Below, piece by piece: positions 26,401 to 32,509 of a DNA stretch of 54,756 nucleotides (its first letter is position 1; each line of letters opens with the position of its first letter). Under the pieces are notes generated by a model, which was given only the letters and a program-made list of their open reading frames with translations, did no database searches and had not been told where the DNA came from. The DNA comes from Methylobacterium frigidaeris (GTDB lineage Bacteria; Pseudomonadota; Alphaproteobacteria; Rhizobiales; Beijerinckiaceae): positions 1 through 54,756 of the forward strand of contig NZ_BPQJ01000045.1 of assembly GCF_022179185.1 (NCBI RefSeq), written 5' to 3'. The position numbers were made by a program, and so were the translations under genes.

Positions 26401-27897
26401 GACGACGCCCCGCCGCCGGACACCCCGTTCCGGATGCGCGACCTGCCGGGCGACGCGCTGCTGCCGAAGATCGTGCCGCTCAACACCGATCCGCGCCAGC
26501 TCGGAGGGCGCGGCCGCGACCTGTGGCCGTCGACCCGGGTCACCTTCACCCTGCCGGCCGCCGTGACCTCGCCGCGCAACGGCGTGCCGTTCCCGTTCGG
26601 GATCAACCAGATGCCGGCGCTCCTCACCGAGACGGAGGCGCGGGACGTCGAGCGGTCCGATCCCGCGCCGGCCGCGTGCGCCCTCGGCGCGGGCCGGTGC
26701 CTGCCCGACCGCTCCTGGACCACGGTCACGTTCTACGCCGGCGCGCTCAGCGTGGATGCGAGCGGCCTGCAGCGGCTCCTGCCCTGGCAGCTTCCGCCAG
26801 ACAGCCCGCTCTCCGCGATCCGGATCGAGACCCGGCCCCGGACCGGCTGCGGACCCGGCCGCGTCGAGTTCGCCTTCCTGACGGTGCTGCTCTGCGCCGC
26901 GAACGGAGCGACGCCCCTCGACTTCTCGGCCGCCGCCACCGGCCCCGCGGCCGACAACGCCGACGAGGTCGCGCGCCGGCTCGCCGACTACCTGGGCGAG
27001 CGCCAGGGCGAGTTCCTGTCCGCGATTCCCTACGCGGCCGGGGCGCTGCCGATCCGCGTGGCAGGGGACCTGATCGGCCACGCGTCCCACGGCCTCTCGG
27101 GTCTGCTGATCGTCGAGCCCAAGGGGGCCGCCTATCCCGGCCGCCAGGAGGGAAGCGACCCGATCCACGTCGTCTCCCGGGTTCGGAGCCAGGGCGGCGA
27201 GTCCCTCCGCGTCGCGCCGCTGAGGCTCTGCCCACCCGAGGCGGAAGGCGGCGGCGAGACCTGCCCGGTCCGCATCCCGGAGGCGGCGATCCGCGAGCAC
27301 GCCCTGATGGTTCAGGACGGGCTGAACCTGTGGAGCCGCCGCTGGGCGGGGTCCAGGCCGAAGCCCGTTCCGGTCGACCATGCCGGCCATCCCGGGCACC
27401 CGCTGCCGAACTGCCCGGTCTGCGACGACTCCTACGATCTCGGCGAGAAGGGCGTGAGCTATCGCACGGCGCCCTTCACGCGCCGCCTCGGCGGCGCCCT
27501 CGGCCTGCGGACCTATCCGGACGACGACACGAACCTCAACGCCGTGGTGTTCCCGCGCGACTTCCTCTCGCCCAGCTTCGCCCCGGTCCCGACCCCGACC
27601 CTCGATGCGCGCGCGGGCGAGGAGATGATGATCCGCCTCGCCCATCCGGCGGGCCGCTCCCGCCACCGCGCCTTCGTGACTCTCGGCGCCTCCTACGACG
27701 ACCTGTTTCCGGGCTTCGGCACCGGCCATTCCGGCCATCTCGCACCGGGCAAGGCCTTCACGGCCTCGCTCTGCGCCCCGCGCCAGCCCGGCACCTATCT
27801 CTGGCGCGACGGGCCGCAGGCGACCTTCGCGGCCGGCGCCTGGGGGCACGTCGCCGTGACGCCAGGCGGTCCGGACGCGCCGGAATGCCGGCCGTGA
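20497..27897 (+). CDS. Giant multicopper oxidase (manganese-oxidase-like), exported
   Basis: 2,466 residues. An N-terminal signal (ALRQYLVAATLLIGSGAAVAG) sends it to the periplasm or surface. Copper motifs: HVFHLHSH with H566, H569 and H571 (HxxHxH type); HCHLYPHFAQGM at 642-653, giving type 1 ligands H566, C643, H648, M653; QHIHL with H1071 and H1073; THDHFG with H1201 and H1203. The carboxy-half motifs of ordinary laccases thus come before the amino-half ones, a permuted order as in large MnxG-like or ceruloplasmin-like proteins. A degenerate second module (QHTFHIEG near 1555; ADAIWNGAWGLVRIYD) has lost most ligands, and cupredoxin-like ends ATHGLFGALIVES and ASHGLSGLLIVEP recur. HAGHPGHPLPNCPVCDD near the end is a His/Cys cluster. 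The stop overlaps the next gene; the partners are a Sco chaperone and a cytochrome c. Mn(II) or organic oxidation is inferred. Confidence 0.85.
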   Translation: MRSMCYRRFRSRLLALKCHDASVASGRSAALRQYLVAATLLIGSGAAVAGMPEIAAGSAPGAPHRIVHADLVALDQLIVYNRFGSFNPYGMVFALRRDVSALGPGAAIDADQCRMRDGTEAGEGALIPGAVRLKDCKRARPLTLRANVGDILEITLTNLLRPSQPDISETWCGSRQSDDGTRPTRRDERAAFDAQCEETGRIERHVKEQGTEAERAAAAAERRGDWPATRSLSLSIPGLEPLPVGEAVPDACLGLAAVPPGQSFTCRYRLEREGTHLVSSLAAPAGGEGDAGSATHGLFGALIVESPGATALRSQVSSAAFDKVWPEKGKSETEKSGASGQDKSGQGDGAVRHARSGAPDFAAASGDPRSRDARANAYPCGDGPVPVLAVLRSCQGSETVDGVTYARAELVHGDLNAVIVPDPGRALPPVDPVLTGEDRRTAIRLDQEARAPFREFTVVFHDELKTYYADPQRELSQFGQLSAARDGFAINYGSSGAGAMVLANRKGIGPTANCPECLYEEFFLESWANGDPALLENYPDDPSNVHHSYLNDKVVFRNLHIGKETHVFHLHSHQWFAGNDENRGAYLDSQTIAPQQGFTYRIYHGGLDRHRDERTPAGARGWWEAAKGSGNRNRTVGDAIFHCHLYPHFAQGMWALWRVHDVMEDGTRVLPDGQKRPGLSIGRNPAPFERREGSVALQSGEWRGTGKDQGTPIPGLVPIPGEAAPLLPVYTAPGTKPEDADGMPGYPFFIAGEPGHRAPQPPLDMARDLTKGGDGRLLDGGLPRHVVTGGLSLPAVLTAAEKRAARSDPSTLAALAPTLVPRMLALGDATSEYERLDLKVLPHAGTRLERNAMGFHHDGKRPGGGALPLRDAAGDPVGPQSLGSYPSLRLPPLGGAARLELAGFPVNGAPPAPGAPYADPCGAASTLASSPFRRFVGYRAGMPERDLFEGTILTPKPDPAIAGDAALQALRGNLDFVPDPGLMGFRRYDVSAIQFDMTVNRAGWHDPQARIAVLTAEADAWKESRSARAEPFFFRGFSGECIELRHTNELPKDLELDDFQLRVPTDTIGQHIHLVKFDVTSADGSGNGFNYEDGTFAPDEILARICAAGKPQGGIAPREAECTALATAKAALEDAVARNDAGAIAEARRRLRAAQLWWRKGEANRRTYFQTTVQRWFADPILSNTGDGKAADRTLRTVFTHDHFGPSNIQQHGYYAALLIEPNTHAVERHAGPDQARADMPGPVPPPVWPAAGEPVTPRLVEGGRGLVGARAVVEAVTDRNRSSARPQAGEQDRAGDPIHPNTREFALAIADFALLYDGAKQPPQGFDGDTRQPTPKGMARLVAEARCQVKDLTEAARQDPDIEPGESIPARRAGLCVNAAGQVPVDAPASAAEDASPKPDHAGQVTALATHAAAWREEHGRPVAAPPRPEAFSQKHHDPYLVNYRNEPVPLRVGSRDPGGDKFAFAGNPCALGGGVTPAGETEADRPHRQNHGDIRAQRRGEAGDLANVFRSAWDRPDGRATEGHGDPCTPLIEAYSRERLVLRMVQGAQEVQHTFHIEGIAFRRNADQAYPTARAHLGRLATALRPRNEHCHDDRIARDGRPRDLAGLVSRTGPTAGFWTTFERLIGGCDNLLGITSAQEIGLSEHFEVGVRLSATAPGNDTLPGTDRAAPSPALAARPGAGIAVTASYADSSGRLRAPRSALAGAPAGRPWAGDRLRNQSATGPSLNLDTFRKQVAVKDGDLRQALDYLYNFGSADAIWNGAWGLVRIYDRPGSFDLGGCLRDPTASHCLTASRPAARERFRPVRTDGVAARPGPLVLDAAGPEEDEAPPRAATAQALVCPAGAQTVETIMVAVRADEVLDGPAAGLLPGLPYDGRTGLFDPDGLMIVSLPLDDLRQAVPPEPATGLAQVRTFYDVLQARALPRREDIVAMLKQRYAGVDRPEPYMLRVNAGDCVSVTMINALRPDDAPPPDTPFRMRDLPGDALLPKIVPLNTDPRQLGGRGRDLWPSTRVTFTLPAAVTSPRNGVPFPFGINQMPALLTETEARDVERSDPAPAACALGAGRCLPDRSWTTVTFYAGALSVDASGLQRLLPWQLPPDSPLSAIRIETRPRTGCGPGRVEFAFLTVLLCAANGATPLDFSAAATGPAADNADEVARRLADYLGERQGEFLSAIPYAAGALPIRVAGDLIGHASHGLSGLLIVEPKGAAYPGRQEGSDPIHVVSRVRSQGGESLRVAPLRLCPPEAEGGGETCPVRIPEAAIREHALMVQDGLNLWSRRWAGSRPKPVPVDHAGHPGHPLPNCPVCDDSYDLGEKGVSYRTAPFTRRLGGALGLRTYPDDDTNLNAVVFPRDFLSPSFAPVPTPTLDARAGEEMMIRLAHPAGRSRHRAFVTLGASYDDLFPGFGTGHSGHLAPGKAFTASLCAPRQPGTYLWRDGPQATFAAGAWGHVAVTPGGPDAPECRP

Positions 27898-29738
27898 GCC
27901 GTTGGTTCGCCCCCGTCCTGCTGCTCGGCGCCGTCGCGGCCGCCGGGTGGGGCCGGGCGGCCGACGGCGAGGAGCCGGACGCGTCGGTCGCGGCCCTCGG
28001 CACCGCCGGCCTCGCCGTGACGGCAGAGATCGCCGAGCTCGACGGGAGCCCCCTTGCCGAGGCGCGAATCGGGACTCCGTTCCGGATCCGCCTCGATTTT
28101 CGCGATCCGGCCGGCGGGGCGCGCCCGGTCACGAGCCCGGTCGCCTGGTTGCGGCCGCTGGGTCCCACCGCCTCGACCTGCCAGGACAGCGCCCGGGCCG
28201 CGCGCGTGACCGGGCGGCTCTCCGGCGACGACGTGCCCCTCGCAGGGCTCTCGCTCGTCACGCTCGATGAAGCCAACCGCGTCGCCGTCGTCGACCCCCA
28301 CCGCCCGGCCGCGTCGCGGATCGTGGCGGGAATCGTGCCGATGGAGGGGCGGCCGGCGGGCTTCGCGGTCCATCCGGGGCGGGGCGAGCTGATCTATGGC
28401 CGGCCCGACCGGGGCGACGTGGTGGCGCTGCCGCTGCCCTGGGGCCGCCCGTCGGTCCTCGCCTCCGGGCTCGCCGGGCCGCACGCGATCCTGCCCGCTC
28501 CGGCCGGACGGCTCTGGCTCGCCGAGGACGAGCATGTCCGGCTCCTCGACCGGACCGGCGCAACCCTGCACCGCCTGCCCCTGCCGGGCCCGGTCGTGCT
28601 GCACGAGGCGGGGCCGGGGCGGGTGCTCGCGGCGGGCCGGGACGGCTCCGGCCTGATGCTCGACCGCGGCACGGCCGAGGCGGTCGCGCGGTTCGCCCCC
28701 GGCACGATCGGGCCGGTCGCGGCGGCGACGCCCGCGGCCGTGCTCACGATCCGCGACGGCCGTCTCGTCCGCCTCTACGCCGACGCTCCCGACCGGCCCG
28801 ATGCGCTCGATGTCCCGGGCGCGCCGCTGGCGGTGCGCGCCGACGCGGCCGGCCGCTGGGCCCTGGTCCTGTCACGCCCGCTGGCGCGCAGCGCGGCGGG
28901 CCCGCTCGCGCTCGACATCCTCGACCTGACCACCGGCCGGCGCGTCCACGGCTTCGAGGCGCCCGAGCCCTTCGACGAGGCCGTCCTTCTCGGGGCCGCG
29001 ATCTTCCTCACTTGGCCGACGCGCCCGGTCGTCACGGTGATCGACCTCGCGGCGCTGAAGGACGGGGATGCAGCCGTCCGCGACGTGCGCCTCGGGGGGC
29101 CGGACGAGTCGCATCCGGTCCCGCGCCGCGGCCCGATGATGGCGCCGCTCTCGCCGCTCTCGGCAGTCGCCGTGATGCGGCCGGGCGGGAGAGTGTTGCA
29201 GACGGTGCTTGCGGGCGGCGGCCTGTCCTCCGCACCCGCCCAGGCGATCGCCCTCAAGGGCGATCCGCCGGTGGCGCTCGCCGCCTATCCGCGCTCGCTC
29301 GTGTCGCAGGGGGAGGGGCGCTTCGAGGCGACGGCGCGGCTGCCGCATGGGGGCCGGTGGGAGCTCGTCACGACGACCGGGATCGGCGGGACGACGGCCT
29401 GCCTGCCGATCCCGGTCGAGGTCACGGCCGAACCGCCGCCGGCGCCGCGGCTCGACGCCGAGATCGGCACGCGGGCGGGTGGCACCGTCACCCTCGCGAT
29501 CCGCCTGCGCGGCGGGATTCCGGCGAAACCCGGCGCCGTGCTCCGGATCCGGCTGGCGGCCCTGGACGGCAGCGACATCCGCGACGTCGCGGCTGATCCG
29601 CTCGGGGAGGGCTACGTGACGACCCCGTTCGCGGCCTCGCCGGGGCTCTACGCGGTCAGCCTCGCCGACGGTTCGCCGCTGCGGCCCGATCCCGCGATCG
29701 TCGACCTGCGTCCCACCGCTCCGGAGGCCGGGCGATGA
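27885..29738 (+). CDS. Exported beta-propeller-like protein of the copper-oxidase operon
   Basis: 617 residues, family not recognised with certainty. The N-terminus is a signal peptide (WFAPVLLLGAVAAAGWGRAADG). Residues ~40-110 look like a beta-sandwich (AEIAELDGSPLAEARIGTPFRIRLDF). Residues ~120-430 carry repeated short strands of propeller type (DEANRVAVVDPHR, HPGRGELIYGRPDRGDVVALPLP, GRLWLAEDEHVRLLDR). The last ~170 residues are another beta-rich, Ig-like part. ATG at 27885 overlaps the oxidase stop; a GTG at 27894 is an alternative. It has no heme or copper motif. Coupling with the oxidase suggests a structural or docking partner. Confidence 0.8.
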   Translation: MPAVSRWFAPVLLLGAVAAAGWGRAADGEEPDASVAALGTAGLAVTAEIAELDGSPLAEARIGTPFRIRLDFRDPAGGARPVTSPVAWLRPLGPTASTCQDSARAARVTGRLSGDDVPLAGLSLVTLDEANRVAVVDPHRPAASRIVAGIVPMEGRPAGFAVHPGRGELIYGRPDRGDVVALPLPWGRPSVLASGLAGPHAILPAPAGRLWLAEDEHVRLLDRTGATLHRLPLPGPVVLHEAGPGRVLAAGRDGSGLMLDRGTAEAVARFAPGTIGPVAAATPAAVLTIRDGRLVRLYADAPDRPDALDVPGAPLAVRADAAGRWALVLSRPLARSAAGPLALDILDLTTGRRVHGFEAPEPFDEAVLLGAAIFLTWPTRPVVTVIDLAALKDGDAAVRDVRLGGPDESHPVPRRGPMMAPLSPLSAVAVMRPGGRVLQTVLAGGGLSSAPAQAIALKGDPPVALAAYPRSLVSQGEGRFEATARLPHGGRWELVTTTGIGGTTACLPIPVEVTAEPPPAPRLDAEIGTRAGGTVTLAIRLRGGIPAKPGAVLRIRLAALDGSDIRDVAADPLGEGYVTTPFAASPGLYAVSLADGSPLRPDPAIVDLRPTAPEAGR

Positions 29739-30325
29739 GGCGGCCTGCGGCCACGACCCTCGCCCGCGCGGCCGCCCTGGCCCTGTCCGGCCTCGTCGCC
29801 GCCGCCCCGCCGGCGCGGCCCGCCTCGGTCGCAGCTGTCGCCCGGCCGCCGGCGCCGGTCGTGATCGACGCGGAGCTGCGCGGCACCGACGGAAGCGCGG
29901 TCCGCTTCCGGCGCGACGTGCTCGGCCAGGGCGTCACCCTGGTGTCGTTCACCTTCATCGGCTGCCGGGTTCAGTGCCCGATCTCCGATCTTCGCGTCAC
30001 GCAGGTCGAGGACGCGCTCGCCGCGCGCGGCCGCGGCGACATCCGCCTCGTGACGCTGACCATCGATCCGGACAACCGGCCCGAGGACCTGCGGCGGCAC
30101 GCGGAGTCCTTCGCGCCCGGCCCCTCGCGCCGCTTCCTGACCGGCAGCTTCGGAGAGCTCATCCCCCTCCTCGACGGGCTCGGGATGTCCTTCGGCTCGG
30201 TCTCCGATCACGCCTTCTTCTTCCTCGTCTTCGACCGCACCGGTCGCTTCGTCGCCCGGATCGACGGGGACGAGGCGACGCCGGAGCGGCTGGTCGCGGC
30301 GCTGGTGGCGATCCCGGATCGATGA
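29735..30325 (+). CDS. SCO1/SenC-family copper chaperone
   Basis: 196 residues with a signal-like N-terminus (ATTLARAAALALSGLVAAAPPARPAS). Copper-binding CxxxC is C77-RVQ-C81 in TFIGCRVQCPISD, with the distal ligand His159 in SDHAFFFLVF. DPDNRPEDLRRHAESF is typical of Sco proteins. Sco proteins hand Cu to oxidase copper sites or keep their cysteines reduced; here the evident client is the giant multicopper oxidase two genes upstream, not a cytochrome oxidase. It overlaps both neighbours by ATGA, so it is translationally coupled to them. Confidence 0.92.
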   Translation: MRRPAATTLARAAALALSGLVAAAPPARPASVAAVARPPAPVVIDAELRGTDGSAVRFRRDVLGQGVTLVSFTFIGCRVQCPISDLRVTQVEDALAARGRGDIRLVTLTIDPDNRPEDLRRHAESFAPGPSRRFLTGSFGELIPLLDGLGMSFGSVSDHAFFFLVFDRTGRFVARIDGDEATPERLVAALVAIPDR

Positions 30326-31575
30326 GCCGCGACGCTCCGCGGACGAGCTCCGCCGCTGCGGCCGCTCTCTTGGGGGCTCTTCTGGCAGCCCTCGTCCTGA
30401 AGCCGGGCCTCGCCGCCGGGCAGGCCGGGGGCGAGGCGTTGTTCCTCGGGGGCGTCCGGACGGTGCCGGCCGTCCCGGGCGGACGGCCGGTCGTCCTGCC
30501 CGGCTGCCGCGACTGTCACGGACGGGACGGGGCCGGGGGCCGGGAAGGCGGCGTCCTCGCACCGCCGATCGCCCGATCCGCCCTGACCCGCACCACCCTC
30601 GCGCGGCCGGCCTACGATCAGGCCGGATTCGCCACCGCGCTGCGCGACGGTGTCGGATCAGGCGGAGGCCGGCTCCAGGCGCTGATGCCGCGCTACCCGG
30701 TCGGCGTGGACGATGCGGCCGCCCTGTGGCGCCACCTCGCGCGGCTCGAGACGAGTGAGCGCCACGGCGTCGAGCCCGACCGCCTCAGGCTGGGCGTCGA
30801 TGCCGCGGCGGGTCCATGGCTGCTGGAGAGGCTGAGCGAGGATTTCGGTGGCGACCTGCGGATCCACGGACGCCGCATCGACCTCGTGCCCGTTCGCGGC
30901 GCAGACCTCGAGGAGGGCCGCCTGCTCGCGCTCCTGTTCGCGACCGATCCGGCCTTACGCCACAGCGACGGCGGGCTGCCCCTGCTCTTCCCGCTCGCCC
31001 CGATCGACGACGAGGTCCGCGCCGACGAGGCCCGCAGCCTGATGCCGTCGCGTCGCGACCAGGCCGACACTCTCCTGGCCGCCGCTCCGCCCGAGGCGCC
31101 GGTTCTCACGGATGGCGGAGGCCGCGCCCTGCTGTCCGTCAAGGTAGGGCGCCGGATTCTCGACGCCGATCGCCTCGAAGCACCGCTTCCGTCCGAGCTG
31201 GTCGTGCTCGTCGCGCCGGCGCGCTGGCGCGGACTCCTCGGCCTGCTGCGGCCCGGCACGCGCGTCCACGCGATCGGGCCGGAGGTCGGCGAGGTGGTCC
31301 CCGCCCTCGCGCGGGGAGGCGTCCGGCTCGTCGTCACGAATCCGAGCGCGGGTCCCGGCATCGACGCCTCGGTCACCCCGGCGGCGCGCCTGGCCAGGAC
31401 CGCCGCGGTGCTCCTGCGCGGGGCACTCGCCGCGGCCGGGCGCGACCTGACCCGCGGCGCGCTCCTGCGCGCCTTCGACACCCTCCGCCTCGACGGACCG
31501 GACTGGCCCGCGCTCGACTATGCGCGCCATCCCCTGACCGGTCGGCGGACCACCGCCCTCGTCGCCCTGGAGTAA
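30322..31575 (+). CDS. c-type cytochrome fused to a binding-protein-like domain
   Basis: 417 residues. A signal segment (AAAAALLGALLAALVLKPGLAAG) is followed by a single heme site CRDCH (C62, C65, H66) in PGCRDCHGRDGAGG, with M122 in ALMPRYP as probable axial ligand. From ~150 onward, the chain (LLSVKVGRRILDADRLEAPLPSELVVLVAPARWRG... TPAARLARTAAVLLRGALAAAGRDLTRGALLRAFDTLRL) resembles the lobes of amino-acid-type periplasmic binding proteins. The ATG overlaps the sco stop. In this operon it is likely to accept electrons from the oxidase module or sense a ligand; both are inference. Confidence 0.85.
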   Translation: MSRDAPRTSSAAAAALLGALLAALVLKPGLAAGQAGGEALFLGGVRTVPAVPGGRPVVLPGCRDCHGRDGAGGREGGVLAPPIARSALTRTTLARPAYDQAGFATALRDGVGSGGGRLQALMPRYPVGVDDAAALWRHLARLETSERHGVEPDRLRLGVDAAAGPWLLERLSEDFGGDLRIHGRRIDLVPVRGADLEEGRLLALLFATDPALRHSDGGLPLLFPLAPIDDEVRADEARSLMPSRRDQADTLLAAAPPEAPVLTDGGGRALLSVKVGRRILDADRLEAPLPSELVVLVAPARWRGLLGLLRPGTRVHAIGPEVGEVVPALARGGVRLVVTNPSAGPGIDASVTPAARLARTAAVLLRGALAAAGRDLTRGALLRAFDTLRLDGPDWPALDYARHPLTGRRTTALVALE

Positions 31576-31579
31576 TGCC

Positions 31580-31610
31580 CGAGGCCGCGGCGCCTACCGC
31601 GCCCGCCTCG
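31580..31610 (+). terminator. Hairpin after the copper-oxidase operon
   Basis: CGAGGC (31580-31585) pairs with GCCTCG (31605-31610), and GCGG (31587-31590) with CCGC (31597-31600), 4 bp after the cytochrome stop. Ten pairs with bulges and no clear T-run; a plausible but weak terminator. Confidence 0.4.
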
Positions 31611-32036
31611 GTCGGCCACCACCGGCGCAGGCCTTCTTCCCATCGGGGAGGATCCTGCGGGCGAGTACCGGCGCATCGCATCCGGAAGGCGCGGCAGCCG
31701 TACGGTTCCGAGAGCCGGGCCCTTCCCTTGAAGATCCGGAGGGGCAGGGGAGAGCGGTCCTCAACACCTCGACCTCGGGGGTGTGGCGTCTGCGTGCGCG
31801 GCGCCCTGAGCGTGGTGCAGCTTTGGCTGGCGCTGAAGTTTTTCGACACGAGCGGCGCACAGCCGGCTTCGGGGATCAGGTGTGCGGTCCCGGACCGTCG
31901 ATCAGCGCCAACTGCATGGCGGCTCGTCCGTCGGAAGCAGACCTCTGCACAAGCGCCGGATGACGCGAATGATCGGCATGCAAATGATCGGCTTGGTGGT
32001 GATTCGCCCCCACCAGGGACTCAGGATTTTCGGATC
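31611..32036. other. Gap without recognisable gene
   Basis: About 430 bp between the cytochrome gene and the motif pair at 32037. Open frames here lack a ribosome site and family resemblance. No tRNA-like fold was noticed. Confidence 0.5.
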
Positions 32037-32073
32037 AGGGTGATTCCGGGCCGCACCAAGGGTTCTCCCCGAT
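32037..32073. promoter_or_regulatory. GGGT box pair A (22-bp spacing)
   Basis: AGGGTGATTCCGG at 32037 and AGGGTTCTCCCCGAT at 32059-32073, start-to-start 22 bp, ending 55 bp before the GCG_CRPN gene ATG. The same arrangement appears at 34789/34811 and 36827/36849. The first box here is the weakest of the six. Confidence 0.5.
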
Positions 32074-32128
32074 GTGCCCGCTTCCGGCCATCCGGTAGCG
32101 TTCCGTCGATACGATCCGGGAGGAAGCG

Positions 32129-32500
32129 ATGAAAGTCCTGAGACTACCGGCACTCGCAGCCCTGGCGTTCGCGGCGTGGATCGGCATCGGTTCACTCGAC
32201 CAGGGTGGGTTCGGCATCGGACCCGCCCGGGCCGCCGGCGGCTGCGGGATCGGCTTTCACCGCGGCCCCTACGGCGGCTGCCGGCCGAACGTCTACGGCG
32301 CTCCGGGCTATTACGGGTATCGCGGCGGCGCGGCCTACGGGTACCGGGGCGGGGCGGTCTATGGGTATCGCGGTGGAGCCGTCTACCGCGGCCGCGTCTA
32401 CAGAGGCGGCCGTGTGTATGGCGGCCGGGCCGTCTATGGTCGCCGCGTCGGTGCCTACCGGGGCGGCCGCGTCTACGGCGGCGGTCGCTTCCGCCGCTGA
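32129..32500 (+). CDS. GCG_CRPN-type Gly/Tyr/Arg-rich secreted protein
   Basis: 123 residues. A signal peptide (MKVLRLPALAALAFAAWIGIG...ARAA) precedes GCGIGFHRGPYGGCRPN, the conserved GCG...CRPN block of small alphaproteobacterial secreted proteins. Then comes a low-complexity tail of YRGGAxYGYRGG and RVYRGGRVYGG repeats with no acidic residues, very basic and aromatic. GGAGG lies ~8 bases before the ATG. Function of the family is unknown; surface or cell-envelope coating is a guess. The repeats are mirrored in DNA between about 32310 and 32480. It lies convergent with the kinase gene, only 9 bp apart. Confidence 0.85.
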   Translation: MKVLRLPALAALAFAAWIGIGSLDQGGFGIGPARAAGGCGIGFHRGPYGGCRPNVYGAPGYYGYRGGAAYGYRGGAVYGYRGGAVYRGRVYRGGRVYGGRAVYGRRVGAYRGGRVYGGGRFRR

Positions 32501-32509
32501 CCGGGCCGC

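Noticed and set aside
21526..27849. An uninterrupted 2,107-codon open frame antisense to the giant oxidase
   Set aside because: It is a GC-bias shadow: composition is Arg/Gly/Ala-rich, there is no family resemblance, and the sense strand has clear copper motifs and operon overlaps.
32310..32480. Repeats resembling a CRISPR array
   Set aside because: The units are short, irregular and coding (YRGG-type peptide repeats of the GCG_CRPN protein), with no spacers.
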